Position numbers and translations under genes: made by a program. This document shows positions 53,676 to 62,911 of a stretch of DNA of 64,000 nt, one piece after another. This DNA is from CAVXNB01 sp963763085 (lineage in GTDB: Bacteria; Actinomycetota; Acidimicrobiia; Acidimicrobiales; Bog-793): contig CAVXNB010000003.1 of NCBI GenBank assembly GCA_963763085.1, positions 496,001-560,000 on the forward strand, read 5' to 3'. Below the pieces are notes generated by a model, which did no database searches, was not told the origin of the DNA, and saw only the letters and a list, made by a program, of their open reading frames with translations. Within the stretch, counting starts at the first letter, position 1. Each line of letters begins with the position of its first letter.

Positions 53676-55165
53676 AGGTTCTCCGTTCGAAATTCTTGAA
53701 GGGCATGCATCGCTTCGGCGAGAGCAGGATAGAGGGTGCGGTAAATCACGGAAAGTCGATCGAAACCCTCAGCGGCAGCCCGGTCGGGACCGACGGTACC
53801 GGTCACAGGAAGGTCCACGTCGACCCCGATCGACCGGAAACCGACCACGGCCGCTCCCACGCCGCCGCTCGCGTCCAGGACCTCCAACGTCTCGCCGGTC
53901 GCGTCCGCGGTCGCCTGGAGCCACTCGAGATGCCGCGTGCCTCCTCCGCCGACGCGCCATCTCCCCGGCCGCCCGCCCGCGTCTGCTATCCGCTCGATCA
54001 CGTCTCGGGCCGACAGGGCGACGCCGTCGAGCACCGACCGGCGGAGCTCCGCCGGGGTCGTCTCGAGCCGAAGACCGGCGACGACGCCCGTGGCAGCCGG
54101 GTCCCAGACCGGCGTTCGCTCACCGGAAAAGTAGGGAAGGCAGAGGACGCCGCCCGAGCCGGGCGACAACCGGGTCGGCGGCTTCCAGCTGCCGGCCTGT
54201 CCGCCGTCGGCCTCCCCGGCGTCGGCCTCCCCGCCGTCGGCCACGAACACGCGGTCCGCCCAGTCGATGGCCGCTCCGGCGGACGACGTCCACCCTCCGA
54301 CAAGCGAGCCCGCCGAGAACGGCCACTCGAGGGCGCGCAGACCGAGGTTCTCGACCGGACCCGCCGCCTCCACCAGCGCGGCCGCGACGAGGGAGCTGCC
54401 GAGGAGCAAGGCCCCGTCCCGAGGTGACGAGACACCCATGGCGAAGATGTCGACGTACGAGTCGTACGTCCCGACTGCAACCGGCGTGGCAGTCGCGATC
54501 CCGAGCGCCTCGGCCGCCACGGGCCGCAGGAGCCCGGCAATGGCGTCGGGAGCCGCCGCTTGCGGCAGCGGCACGGGAGACTCCGCGCCATCCAATCGGT
54601 AGTCCACGGCCGTGAGCGCGTCCATGACCGGGATCCCGGTCAGCCAGGCGACGAGCCATCCCGTCGTGTCGAGGGCGAACGCAGCTGACGTGACGAGCGC
54701 GGGTTCCTGCTGATACAGCTCGAGGAGCTTCGGGATGGCATTGTCCGTCGAGACCGTGCCCGCGGCGGATCCGAGCAGCGCCTCGTCGCTCGCTCCGTCG
54801 GTGAACAAGATCGGACCGGCGACCACCTCGAGCTCGGAGTCGACCAGCACCGTGCTCGGGCCGAGACCACCGACGCCGATGGCTGCAACCTCCACCCGAG
54901 CCACACCGGAGAACGCTTGCCGAACGGCGTCGACCGCCTCCTGCCGCCAAGTGGCAACGGGCGATTGCCCGGACAGCCCGGCGGCCGGGTTCACCGGGCG
55001 CGGCGCCGCGCCGCGGGAGAGGACGGTCCCGTCCTCGCAGACGAGCGCGGCCCGTGTCCCACTCAAGCCGATGTCGATGCCGAGAGCCACCCGCGCGGAC
55101 AACTCCGGCCGCCCTGACTTGGCCGTCACCTCAGCCGGCGCAGTCGGGACGAGCTCTCCGATCAC
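53672..55165 (-). CDS. FGGY-family carbohydrate kinase
   Basis: A 497-residue sugar kinase. The N-terminal ATPase fold has GIDIGLSGTRAAL; FTDGASDEAL and VGTYDSYVDIFAMG follow, and the C-terminal domain has LPYFSGERTPVWDP and RVGGGGTRHLEWLQ, close to xylulokinase. A short alanine/glycine/acidic repeat (GEADAGEADGGQ) is inserted around residue 310. ATG 55165 overlaps the hydratase stop. Confidence 0.87.
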   Translation of the reverse strand: MIGELVPTAPAEVTAKSGRPELSARVALGIDIGLSGTRAALVCEDGTVLSRGAAPRPVNPAAGLSGQSPVATWRQEAVDAVRQAFSGVARVEVAAIGVGGLGPSTVLVDSELEVVAGPILFTDGASDEALLGSAAGTVSTDNAIPKLLELYQQEPALVTSAAFALDTTGWLVAWLTGIPVMDALTAVDYRLDGAESPVPLPQAAAPDAIAGLLRPVAAEALGIATATPVAVGTYDSYVDIFAMGVSSPRDGALLLGSSLVAAALVEAAGPVENLGLRALEWPFSAGSLVGGWTSSAGAAIDWADRVFVADGGEADAGEADGGQAGSWKPPTRLSPGSGGVLCLPYFSGERTPVWDPAATGVVAGLRLETTPAELRRSVLDGVALSARDVIERIADAGGRPGRWRVGGGGTRHLEWLQATADATGETLEVLDASGGVGAAVVGFRSIGVDVDLPVTGTVGPDRAAAEGFDRLSVIYRTLYPALAEAMHALQEFRTENL

Positions 55166-55941
55166 GCACGACGCGACCTCCTCGGATCGGTCGGGCTACT
55201 CGACTCGGCGGCCTGAGAGAGTGCGGCATAGCCGAGCTGCTCCACGAAGAGCGCGACGTCACGTGAGGACTCCGCGGCGGCGTCGATGGAGCGGAGCGCG
55301 ACCGTGCAGGCGAGGGCCGGAAGCTCGCTGAGCGAGCGGGCGAGCTCACACGCCCGTGCCAGCGCCGCCCCGACTGCCACGACCTCGGTCACGATGCCGA
55401 TCCCGGCCGCTTCCTCTGCCGACAACCGCGAGCGCGCGAGGATCAGCTCCCGGGCGCGTGCGGTTCCGATCATCCTCACGAGTCTTAGGATCCCGCCCGA
55501 GCTCGGCACGATCCCAATGCTCACCTCGGGCAGACCGAAGACCGCCGACCCGTCGGCGATGCGAAAGTCCGTCGCGAGCGCGAGCTCGAGACCGCCCCCG
55601 AGGCAGTAGCCGCTGATCGCGCTGACGGTCGGCTGCGGCATCGCCGCAACACGCTCGTAGACCCCACCGGTCGACTGGTAGTAGGCGAAGATCGCCTGGA
55701 CGTCCATGCCCTCCATCTCGGTCACGTCGGCTCCGGCGGAGAAGACCCGCGTCCCTCCGGTGATGACGATGCAACGGCTCGAGGCGATCGCTGCTGACTC
55801 GAGAGCGCGCATGAGGTCGGCTTCGAGCTGTGCCGACAAGGCGTTGAGTTTCTCTTCGCGCGCAAGGGTGACGACGGCGATGTCACCGTCGCGCCCGACG
55901 GTCACGAGGCCGGACGACTCCTCGGAGGCGCCCCCTGTCAC
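55162..55941 (-). CDS. Enoyl-CoA hydratase/isomerase family protein
   Basis: A 259-residue crotonase-fold protein. The oxyanion hole motifs are FSAGADVTEME and GYCLGGGLELALATDFRIA. The Glu expected in LPEVSIGIVPSSGG is present. GTG 55941 overlaps the acyl-CoA dehydrogenase stop. It is unexpected among sugar genes; with the next gene it could act on a short acyl-CoA. Confidence 0.88.
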   Translation of the reverse strand: MTGGASEESSGLVTVGRDGDIAVVTLAREEKLNALSAQLEADLMRALESAAIASSRCIVITGGTRVFSAGADVTEMEGMDVQAIFAYYQSTGGVYERVAAMPQPTVSAISGYCLGGGLELALATDFRIADGSAVFGLPEVSIGIVPSSGGILRLVRMIGTARARELILARSRLSAEEAAGIGIVTEVVAVGAALARACELARSLSELPALACTVALRSIDAAAESSRDVALFVEQLGYAALSQAAESSSPTDPRRSRRA

Positions 55942-57113
55942 GTCGCCGTTCCCCAGGGCGCCAGCAGGTCGTCGAGACCGCGCTTGGCGATCTCGTTCGC
56001 GATGATCAGCCGTTGCATCTCCGAGGTGCCTTCCCAGATGCGGTCGACCCGGATGTCGCGGTACAGGCGCTCGACGGCGTACTCGCCCATGTAGCCACGG
56101 CCGCCGAAGATCTGCACGGCCCGGTCGATGACGCGCCCGGCTGCCTCGGACGCGGACACCTTCACCATCGCCGCCTTGGCGTGCACGAGCTTGCGGTCCA
56201 TCCCGGCATCGGCCTCGGACGCAACCTGATAGACGAGGGCCCGGTTCGTCGCGATCTCGACCGCTGAGTCCGCGAGCATCGCCTGGATGAGCTGGTTCTC
56301 GATGATGGGGCGGCCGAACTGGACCCTCTCCTTGGCCCACTCGGTCGCCTCTCTCAAGGCTCGTTCGGAGGCACCCATCGACCTCGCCGCAATCATCAGC
56401 CTCTCCTCGACGAACCACTCGCGTGTGAGGTCGTTGCCGGCGCCGACTCCGCCGAGCACCTGGTCAGGCTCGACCCGGACATTCTCGAACGTGAAGATGG
56501 GGTGCTTGTAGACGAAGTGATGCATGTAGCGCGGCGTGCGCTGGAGAACGACGCCGGGGCTGTCCTTGTCGACGAGGAAGAGCGTCGCCTCCCGTTCGGG
56601 AAGCACGTTCGCCATGACGATGAAGAAGTCGGCGACGTCTCCCACGGTGACGAACCACTTCTCCCCGTTCAGCCGGTAGCCGTCCCCGTCCGGCTCCGCT
56701 GTGGACTCGATGGCCGTGAAGTCCGACCCGGCGCCGGACTCGGTGACCGCGTAACAGTCGCGCCGCTCGCCTCTGATGGCGGGAATGAGGTACCGCTCCC
56801 GCTGCTCGGGCGTGCAGGCCCTGAGGGCGTTTGCCGGTCGCCAGACGGCATCCCAGAGTGCGTTCGTCAGCTGGCCCAGCTCCTCTTGGACGAGCACCTG
56901 GTCGAGGATCGAGAGGCCAACGCCGCCCCACTCGACCGGCATGTTGATCGCGTTCAGGCCGGCTGCGAGCGTGCTCTTGGCGATGACCTCGAGCGCGTCT
57001 GACGGTAGCCCGTCCTCCACGTCGCACTGCTCCTCGAATGCCATGATCGCCCGGGCGAGCCCACGGGCCCGCTTCTTGAGCTCGAGCTGCGCGGCCGAGT
57101 ACGTGAAGTTCAT
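55938..57113 (-). CDS. Acyl-CoA dehydrogenase
   Basis: A 391-residue flavoenzyme. FAD/substrate segments YAVTESGAGSDF, NGEKWFVT, QFGRPIIENQ and FGGRGYMGEYAVERLYRD are present, and the catalytic Glu in WEGTSEMQ. It follows the fused ABC ATPase after 72 bases, and the enoyl-CoA hydratase follows directly. Confidence 0.92.
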   Translation of the reverse strand: MNFTYSAAQLELKKRARGLARAIMAFEEQCDVEDGLPSDALEVIAKSTLAAGLNAINMPVEWGGVGLSILDQVLVQEELGQLTNALWDAVWRPANALRACTPEQRERYLIPAIRGERRDCYAVTESGAGSDFTAIESTAEPDGDGYRLNGEKWFVTVGDVADFFIVMANVLPEREATLFLVDKDSPGVVLQRTPRYMHHFVYKHPIFTFENVRVEPDQVLGGVGAGNDLTREWFVEERLMIAARSMGASERALREATEWAKERVQFGRPIIENQLIQAMLADSAVEIATNRALVYQVASEADAGMDRKLVHAKAAMVKVSASEAAGRVIDRAVQIFGGRGYMGEYAVERLYRDIRVDRIWEGTSEMQRLIIANEIAKRGLDDLLAPWGTAT

Positions 57114-57185
57114 GTCCTTCTCCTCGTCACTTGTTCGGAAGAACCGGCCGCCGGCGGCAGGCGGCGAAGACGCACGTGCTCGCGC

Positions 57186-59024
57186 TCAGGCGGCACCGCC
57201 GGCCGATGCGGTCACGACCGACAGCTTCGGCACGTCCTCCATCAGCCTCACCGTGTACGGCTCCTGTGGGTGTTCGAGCACGTCTTCCACGGAGCCGGTC
57301 TCTATGACGGTCCCGTCTGCGAGCACCACGACCGTCTGGGCGATGGACCGGACGAGCGCGAGGTTGTGGGTGATGAAGATCATGGCGAGGTGGCGCTCGG
57401 ACTGCAGGCGACGGAGCAACTCGACGATGACCGCCTGCACCGAGACGTCCAAGGCGGAGGTCACCTCGTCGCAGACGAGGAGCTCGGGCTCGACGACGAG
57501 GGCGCGGGCGATCGCGACCCTCTGTCGCTCGCCGCCCGAGAGCTGATCGGGGTACCGGCGAATGAAGTCGTCGGAGAGCGACACGTCTTTCAGCACGACG
57601 GACGTGCGATCCTCCCGCTCGGAGCGGGACAGGTCGAAGAAGTGCTCGAGCGGCTGAGCGATGATCTGACCGATCGTCTTGCGGGGATTGAGCGAGGTGT
57701 AGGGGTTCTGGAAGATGTACTGGATGCGGCGCAACGATTCCTTCGGCCGGCGCCTCATCCCCGCTACGAGGGGGGAGCCGTTGAACGTGAGATTCCCGGT
57801 GAAGTTGGTGTGCAGGCCGGCGATCGTGCGGGCGAGCGTGGTCTTGCCCGATCCCGACTCGCCCACGACCGCGACGCAACAGTTGGCCGGGATCCTCATC
57901 GTGACATCGTGCAGCACCTCGACCCGCCCGTAGCTGACCTTCAGGTCGGCCACCTCGAGCACGGATCCGCCCGTGGTGTCCCGGTCGGGAATCGGTTGGC
58001 CTGCAACGGCGCCCCGTGACTCCACCTCGCTCGCCCGCCAGCACCTCACCTGGCGATCTGCGACTTCGATCAACGGCTGGGGCTGGGCACAGCCGGCTGC
58101 CGCCAGCTCGCATCGCGGTGCGAAGAAACATCCGGTCGGCCGGCGTCCCGGCCTCGGCGGCTGACCCTCGATCCCGCGCAGGAGCTCGGAGCGCTCGGGA
58201 GAGGGGATGGCGGCGAGCAAGCCCCGCGTATAGGGGTGAATCGGATCTCCGAAGACCTTCGCGGTCGGCCCGAGCTCGACGACACGCCCGGCGTACATGA
58301 TGGCGACCGTCGAGACGAGCCCGCCCACAACGGCGAGGTCATGGCTGACGTAGACGCCTGCGACACCGTAGGCCGAGCAGAGGTTGCGCACCGTGTCGAG
58401 GACGTGACGCTGCGTCGTGACGTCGAGACCCGTGGTCGGCTCGTCCAGCACGATGAGGCTCGGCCGGCACGAGAAGGCCATGGCCAAGGCGACACGCTGC
58501 TGTTGGCCGCCGGAGAGCTGATGCGGATACCGGCGGAGGTACCCGAGGCCGGCTGCGAGGCGGACCTCTTCGAGTACCTCGTCCATGCGACCGGCTACGT
58601 CGTTGACGGCGCCGGGGTGCGCCTTCATGGCCTCTTCCAACTGGGTCTCGATCCGGAGAGCCGGGTTGAGCGCCGATGCGGGGTCTTGGGGGACATAGGC
58701 CACTTTCAGCCCTCGCAGCGCCCGCATGTCCCGATGGGAGAGCTCCAACAGGTCGGAGCCGTCCAGCAGGATCTGGCCGGCTGAGATCGTCAGTCCGCGA
58801 CGGGCGTGTCCGAGCAGGGCTAGGGCGACCGTGGTCTTGCCGGAGCCCGACTCGCCGACGAGCCCGAGCACCTCACCGGCCGCCACGTCGAAGCTCACCT
58901 CGTCGACGACGTCGGATTGCTCGTTCCCGGCGAGACAGATCCGGAGGTCGCGGACCGAGAGCCGTTCGGAGCTCGGTGGCGCCACGGTCGGCGGCGGCGG
59001 CGCCGTCAGCTGTTCGCCGGTCAC
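57186..59024 (-). CDS. Fused dipeptide-type ABC ATPases (DppD-DppF)
   Basis: A 612-residue protein with two ABC domains. Domain 1 (about 20-320): Walker A GESGSGKTTVALAL, signature LSGGQQQRVALAMAF, Walker B LIVLDEPTTGLD, ending in the Cys-containing oligopeptide tail CFFAPRCELAAAGC. Domain 2 (about 350-605): GESGSGKTTLART, LSGGERQRVAIARAL, LLVCDEVTSALD. GTG 59024 overlaps dppC. Such fusions power peptide/nickel/opine-type importers. Confidence 0.93.
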   Translation of the reverse strand: MTGEQLTAPPPPTVAPPSSERLSVRDLRICLAGNEQSDVVDEVSFDVAAGEVLGLVGESGSGKTTVALALLGHARRGLTISAGQILLDGSDLLELSHRDMRALRGLKVAYVPQDPASALNPALRIETQLEEAMKAHPGAVNDVAGRMDEVLEEVRLAAGLGYLRRYPHQLSGGQQQRVALAMAFSCRPSLIVLDEPTTGLDVTTQRHVLDTVRNLCSAYGVAGVYVSHDLAVVGGLVSTVAIMYAGRVVELGPTAKVFGDPIHPYTRGLLAAIPSPERSELLRGIEGQPPRPGRRPTGCFFAPRCELAAAGCAQPQPLIEVADRQVRCWRASEVESRGAVAGQPIPDRDTTGGSVLEVADLKVSYGRVEVLHDVTMRIPANCCVAVVGESGSGKTTLARTIAGLHTNFTGNLTFNGSPLVAGMRRRPKESLRRIQYIFQNPYTSLNPRKTIGQIIAQPLEHFFDLSRSEREDRTSVVLKDVSLSDDFIRRYPDQLSGGERQRVAIARALVVEPELLVCDEVTSALDVSVQAVIVELLRRLQSERHLAMIFITHNLALVRSIAQTVVVLADGTVIETGSVEDVLEHPQEPYTVRLMEDVPKLSVVTASAGGAA

Positions 59025-60016
59025 ACTTGCACCAGTCCGATGTCCGGCAACAGGACGGGTAGCTCCTCCCGCCGCTCGATCCCGAGCGAGACGCGAGCGA
59101 TGGCGTCGGTGAAGGTGTTGGTGCCGATGGTCAACAAGGCAATCAGCGCCGCGGGAGCGACGACGCCCCATTGGTTGGACTCCAGCCCGATCTGGTTCTC
59201 CTGGATCATCGTGCCCCAGTTGGCGGCGGGCGGCGGAATTCCGAAGCCGAGGTAGCTGAGCCCGGCCATGATCACGATCGAGTACGTGAGCCTGAGGCCG
59301 GCCTCCACCATGAGCGGGGTAACGAGGTTCGGAAGGATCTCGCGCGCCATGACCCGCGCCGGCGAGACGCCTTCGAGCTCGATGGCCTTGATGAAATCTC
59401 GTTCCGAGATGTCAAGGGTGGCGGCACGGAGCACGCGGGCCACCTGCGGCGCGTGACTGACTCCCACGGCGATGACGATGATCCAGACCTTCGGCCCGAT
59501 GATCGACACGAGCAGCAGGGCGAAGACGAGCTGTGGGAAGGCGAGTATGACGTCGACGGACCGCATGATGATCCCGTCCCAGCGGCCGCGAAGGTACGCC
59601 GCCGAGATGCCGGCCACCGCACCCGCGGTGACGCCGATCGCGGTCGCGGCAAGGGCCATCAACAGGAGCTCCCACCCGCCGTCGAGCACCCGGCTCAGCA
59701 CGTCACGCCCGAGGGTGTCGCCGCCCAGGAGATTGGCCTTCGACGGTTGGGCGAAGGGAAGGGTCACGAAATTCGTGGGCGAGTACGGAGTGACGAAGGG
59801 TCCGATCACCGCGACCAGCACGACGAAGGTCACGACGACGAGGCCGAAGGCCCCTCTCGGCGTACGGGCCGCGCGACCTAGGTTGTAGAGCCACTGATGC
59901 CGCCGAGTCCGTGTCCTGAGCGACGCTAGGGCGAGAGCTGAGATCTCACCCTCTTCGGGGATGGGGAACTCTTCGTCCAGGTGCCGATCTACGTAGTCGT
60001 CCTCGTCAGTAGGCAT
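59021..60016 (-). CDS. Dipeptide-type ABC permease (DppC-like)
   Basis: A 331-residue permease with an acidic N-terminal tail of about 45 residues, then about six helices. The family motifs are GGDTLGRDVLSRVLDGG and the EAA loop FIKAIELEGVSPARVMAREILPNL. It overlaps the ATPase gene and follows dppB by four bases. Confidence 0.92.
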   Translation of the reverse strand: MPTDEDDYVDRHLDEEFPIPEEGEISALALASLRTRTRRHQWLYNLGRAARTPRGAFGLVVVTFVVLVAVIGPFVTPYSPTNFVTLPFAQPSKANLLGGDTLGRDVLSRVLDGGWELLLMALAATAIGVTAGAVAGISAAYLRGRWDGIIMRSVDVILAFPQLVFALLLVSIIGPKVWIIVIAVGVSHAPQVARVLRAATLDISERDFIKAIELEGVSPARVMAREILPNLVTPLMVEAGLRLTYSIVIMAGLSYLGFGIPPPAANWGTMIQENQIGLESNQWGVVAPAALIALLTIGTNTFTDAIARVSLGIERREELPVLLPDIGLVQV

Positions 60017-60020
60017 GCCG

Positions 60021-61037
60021 CTACCTCGGCAGTCGTCGCCGTGGGGACGCCAGCAGCGCGATGACGTCGGTGACGATGTTCATGAAGACGTAGAACGCGG
60101 CGAGGAGGATCACGATGAATTGGATCGTCGGGACGTCCCGGTTGGACACCGCGTTCACGAGGCCGGTGCCGATGCCCGGGTAGTTGAACACGTTCTCGAC
60201 GATCACTATGCCGCCGGCCAGGTACAGGAAGTTGAGCCCGATCACCTGGATCGTGGGAGCGATCGCGTTCGGCAGTGCGTGCACCAGGACGATCCGGGTC
60301 TGCGAGAGGCCCTTCAGACGGGCCATCTCGACATAGTCTGATTCGAGGGACTCGATCATGGCTGCCCGCATCATCCGGTACAGGTAGGGAACCGTGACGA
60401 GCACGAGCGTGGCCACCGGCAGGATCATCTCGCGCGGCTGGTTCCACGGGTACGTGCCGGGCGGGAGCAGCGAGACCGCCGGCAGCAGGTGGGACACGAC
60501 GGTGGCGAACAAGATGATGAGGATGATCCCCACGACGAACTCGGGAAGGGAGGTGATGGCGAGGGCGAAGATGGAGAAGACGTGATCGAACAGCTTGTCC
60601 TTGCGAAGCGCGGCGTAGGCGCCGAGCCCGATCCCAAGGATGGTCATGATCACACCTGTGATCACCACGAGCGCCGCCGAGTCGACGAGCCTTGGCCCGA
60701 CGATGCTCCAGACCGAGTCGCCGTTCGCGAGCGAGGTGCCGAGCTTGCCCGTGAGCAACCCGGAGGCCCAGGACCAGTACTGGGAGTAGATCCCCCTGAA
60801 CAGCCCCATCTGGACCTCGAGAGCGTGCAGGCGGGCCGGGGTTGCTGAATGGCCCAGGATCGCGTAGGCGGCGTTGCCCGGGAGCACCTCGGTGGCCCAG
60901 AAGATGATGATGGAGACAACGACGAGCGTCACGAGCCCGTAGATGAGCCGCCTCGAGATGAGCGAGAGGAGCGGGTGCTGGGTTCCCTCTCGTACAACTG
61001 GCGTCGTAGCTGGTAACGGCGCCGCGATAGTTGCCAT
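60021..61037 (-). CDS. Dipeptide-type ABC permease (DppB-like)
   Basis: A 338-residue permease with six helices; VLPGNAA near the first helix, SLPEFVVGIILIILFA and the coupling loop YVEMARLKGLSQTRIVLVHALPNA are typical. First gene of the nine-gene operon. The expected binding-protein gene is missing here; two orphan paralogues at 30.7 and 38.8 kb share its upstream palindrome. Confidence 0.92.
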   Translation of the reverse strand: MATIAAPLPATTPVVREGTQHPLLSLISRRLIYGLVTLVVVSIIIFWATEVLPGNAAYAILGHSATPARLHALEVQMGLFRGIYSQYWSWASGLLTGKLGTSLANGDSVWSIVGPRLVDSAALVVITGVIMTILGIGLGAYAALRKDKLFDHVFSIFALAITSLPEFVVGIILIILFATVVSHLLPAVSLLPPGTYPWNQPREMILPVATLVLVTVPYLYRMMRAAMIESLESDYVEMARLKGLSQTRIVLVHALPNAIAPTIQVIGLNFLYLAGGIVIVENVFNYPGIGTGLVNAVSNRDVPTIQFIVILLAAFYVFMNIVTDVIALLASPRRRLPR

Positions 61038-61348
61038 CAGCGACCTCCCCCCGTCGAGGCGCGGGTGTCTGCGGCCCTCGTCACGCCGGTCGATCCGAGT
61101 CGTCTACCGGACACTTCGAATTCGCTCGAGCCACGGACGCTCCCCTCAGCCATCCTCCCCGCCTTGACCTCGCACCCTATCGAAAAGCGTCGACCGGCGG
61201 TAAGCAGAGCACTCATACCAGTAGGGATGCAGTACGTAATATTACGCCTGTATTAGATAACTGTTCGTGCGGCGGGCCGTCAAGCTCGCCCAACGCTGCT
61301 TCCGTTCTCACGCAGGGTTCGCGTTCGGCAGCTAACCTGATCGCTCTC
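61038..61348 (-). promoter_or_regulatory. Control region of the dpp operon, 311 bases
   Basis: No gene is seen. It holds the perfect 12-base palindrome CGTAATATTACG at 61235-61246, about 200 bases before the dppB start, in a locally AT-rich stretch (61230-61262). TAATAT inside the palindrome could be a -10 box, though no clear -35 box is spaced from it. The rest is ordinary GC-rich sequence. Confidence 0.55.
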
Positions 61349-61419
<71 letters not shown>

Positions 61420-61673
61420 CCCTGCTAGGAGGCGTTTCAGGGGTCATGCGCGGGCGTTGTCGCGGGTGTCGCGAAATGTGCGCGTCAGGATCGTCGGGTG
61501 CCCGGCGGAGTTGGTTTGCTCGAGCACGCAGCGCAACGCTGAGAGGTGCGCTTGGCAGAGATACGGTAGTCTGGCAGTGTACTCACTCTCCGGGATGGTA
61601 TAGAAGCCGCTCCGTGTAAGCGGCCAGGATCTCGGCGACGCTGTCGACAACGTCACGAACCGCACTCTGCCTC

Positions 61674-62470
61674 TCATTGTGTCGTATCTGCGCACTCTCG
61701 ATCGTGACAACGGTGCAGCGAGGCGGCGAGCGAGTACGCGAGCGCCCGGTCGCGGTAGTAGCTAGCGTGCAGGTATCGCAGCGACGCGGACGGGCTCGCG
61801 TGGCCGGCGCGGCGCATGAGCTCGGCGACGGTGGCGCCAGTAGCGGCCGACCAGGTGAGACCAGAGTGCCTCAGGTCGTGCAGGCGGAGCTCGGGTAGCC
61901 CGATGCTCGCCCGCGCGCGGTGCCAGGCGTCTCGAGCACCTGAGGCAGCAGCGGGCCGCCCTTCACGCAGACGAGGACCGGGGCGTAAGGCGCCAGTGGC
62001 GTGAAGCGCTCGAGTTGGTCGACGAGGACCGGGAACACGTTGGCGGGAATGGCGACGGTCCGCGCCAGGCTTCGGTCTTCGGTGCCTTCTCGAGCATCGC
62101 TGCGGCCATCGTCACGGTGCGCGTCACGGTCACGGTCACGGTGCCGTGCAGGAGGTCGACGTCGCGCCGGCGCAGCCAGAGCAGCTCGCCACGGCGCAGC
62201 TGGCACCACGCCGCTAGTAATACAGCCACCCGGAGATGGTCGGGCATACAAGCGGCCATCACGCCGACTCGGCGATGGTGGCGATCGGACACGCCGGCGC
62301 GTGCTCGACGGCCCGCACTCTCGACGCGCCATGGGTTGCGGGCGATGGCGTCGTCGGCGACCGCGGCCTTGCACACCTGCGAGAGCAGGCGATACGCCTT
62401 CGCGGCCGTAGTCGGGTGCTCGATTCTCCACCGGGCTGCCAACCGTGGAGCGTGCGCTCCTCGCCACGGC
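61674..62470 (-). pseudogene. Phage-type tyrosine integrase, frameshifted and 5'-truncated
   Basis: Pieces of one integrase lie in order in different frames. Core-binding part: TTAAKAYRLLSQVCKAAVADD near 62400. Catalytic Arg region: LRRGELLWLRRRDVDLL near 62190. Then AIPANVFPVLVDQLERF near 62030, and the C-terminal LHDLRHSGLTWSAATGATV and AGHASPSASLRYLHA near 61750-61890, ending at 61674. The catalytic Arg, His-x-x-Arg, His and Tyr are all still encoded. At least two frame breaks and a missing N-terminus show it is inactive as read. It faces the tRNA-Gly gene, the usual place for such an integrase. Confidence 0.8.
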
Positions 62471-62911
62471 TCGCTACGGCACACAAGTGCTCGACCCGCA
62501 GAGCTTCCGATTGTTGAGCAACTCGTGACCCGCCACCTGGACACCGGACCAAGCTTCGTCGTCGCCTTGGACACTTGCTCGACTGGCGCCTGGCGACCTG
62601 GTCATCAGATTGACCGCGGCGATCTCTGGGCAGCGGACGACCCGCTCGTCCTGGCACGACCCCATCATTTCGGCCCTGTTGACGAGTCGATGCTCTGCCG
62701 TACGACGGGCGTCCCGGTCGAGCAGATGCAGCGCCGCATCATGGCGAGCTGGCCGGGTGCAGCGTCCGAAGAAGTCCGAGCCCGGCGCCTTCCATTCGGC
62801 GCCATCGGCTGGACGGCGGGGCGGGACCGTCACCCGAAGCGACGCCGAAGGGCGAGGCCTCCTCCCTTCGGCGTCGTCCTGCAGGCTGAAGGGAGGCCGG
62901 CCTTGATGCCT
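62471..62911. other. Non-coding or decayed stretch between integrase and APH remnants
   Basis: Reading frames exist but none looks conserved. On the plus strand, around 62610-62700, the phrase DLWAADDPLVLARPHHFGP resembles short conserved proteins of mobile elements; it could be a fragment of one. The repeated CCGAAGG/CCTTCGG motifs near 62835-62880 can pair as a hairpin. No intact gene is seen. Confidence 0.4.

Noticed and set aside
54180..54240. CGTCGGCCTCCCCG repeats as a CRISPR or regulatory array
   Set aside because: They are codon-level repeats (GEADAGEADGG) within the FGGY kinase frame; no spacers. No CRISPR array was seen anywhere in the window.
61444..61710. 88-codon minus-strand frame next to tRNA-Gly
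   Set aside because: Overlaps the integrase end in another frame. A second frame nearby reads VRDVVDSVAEILAAY, so the literal frame is not convincing.
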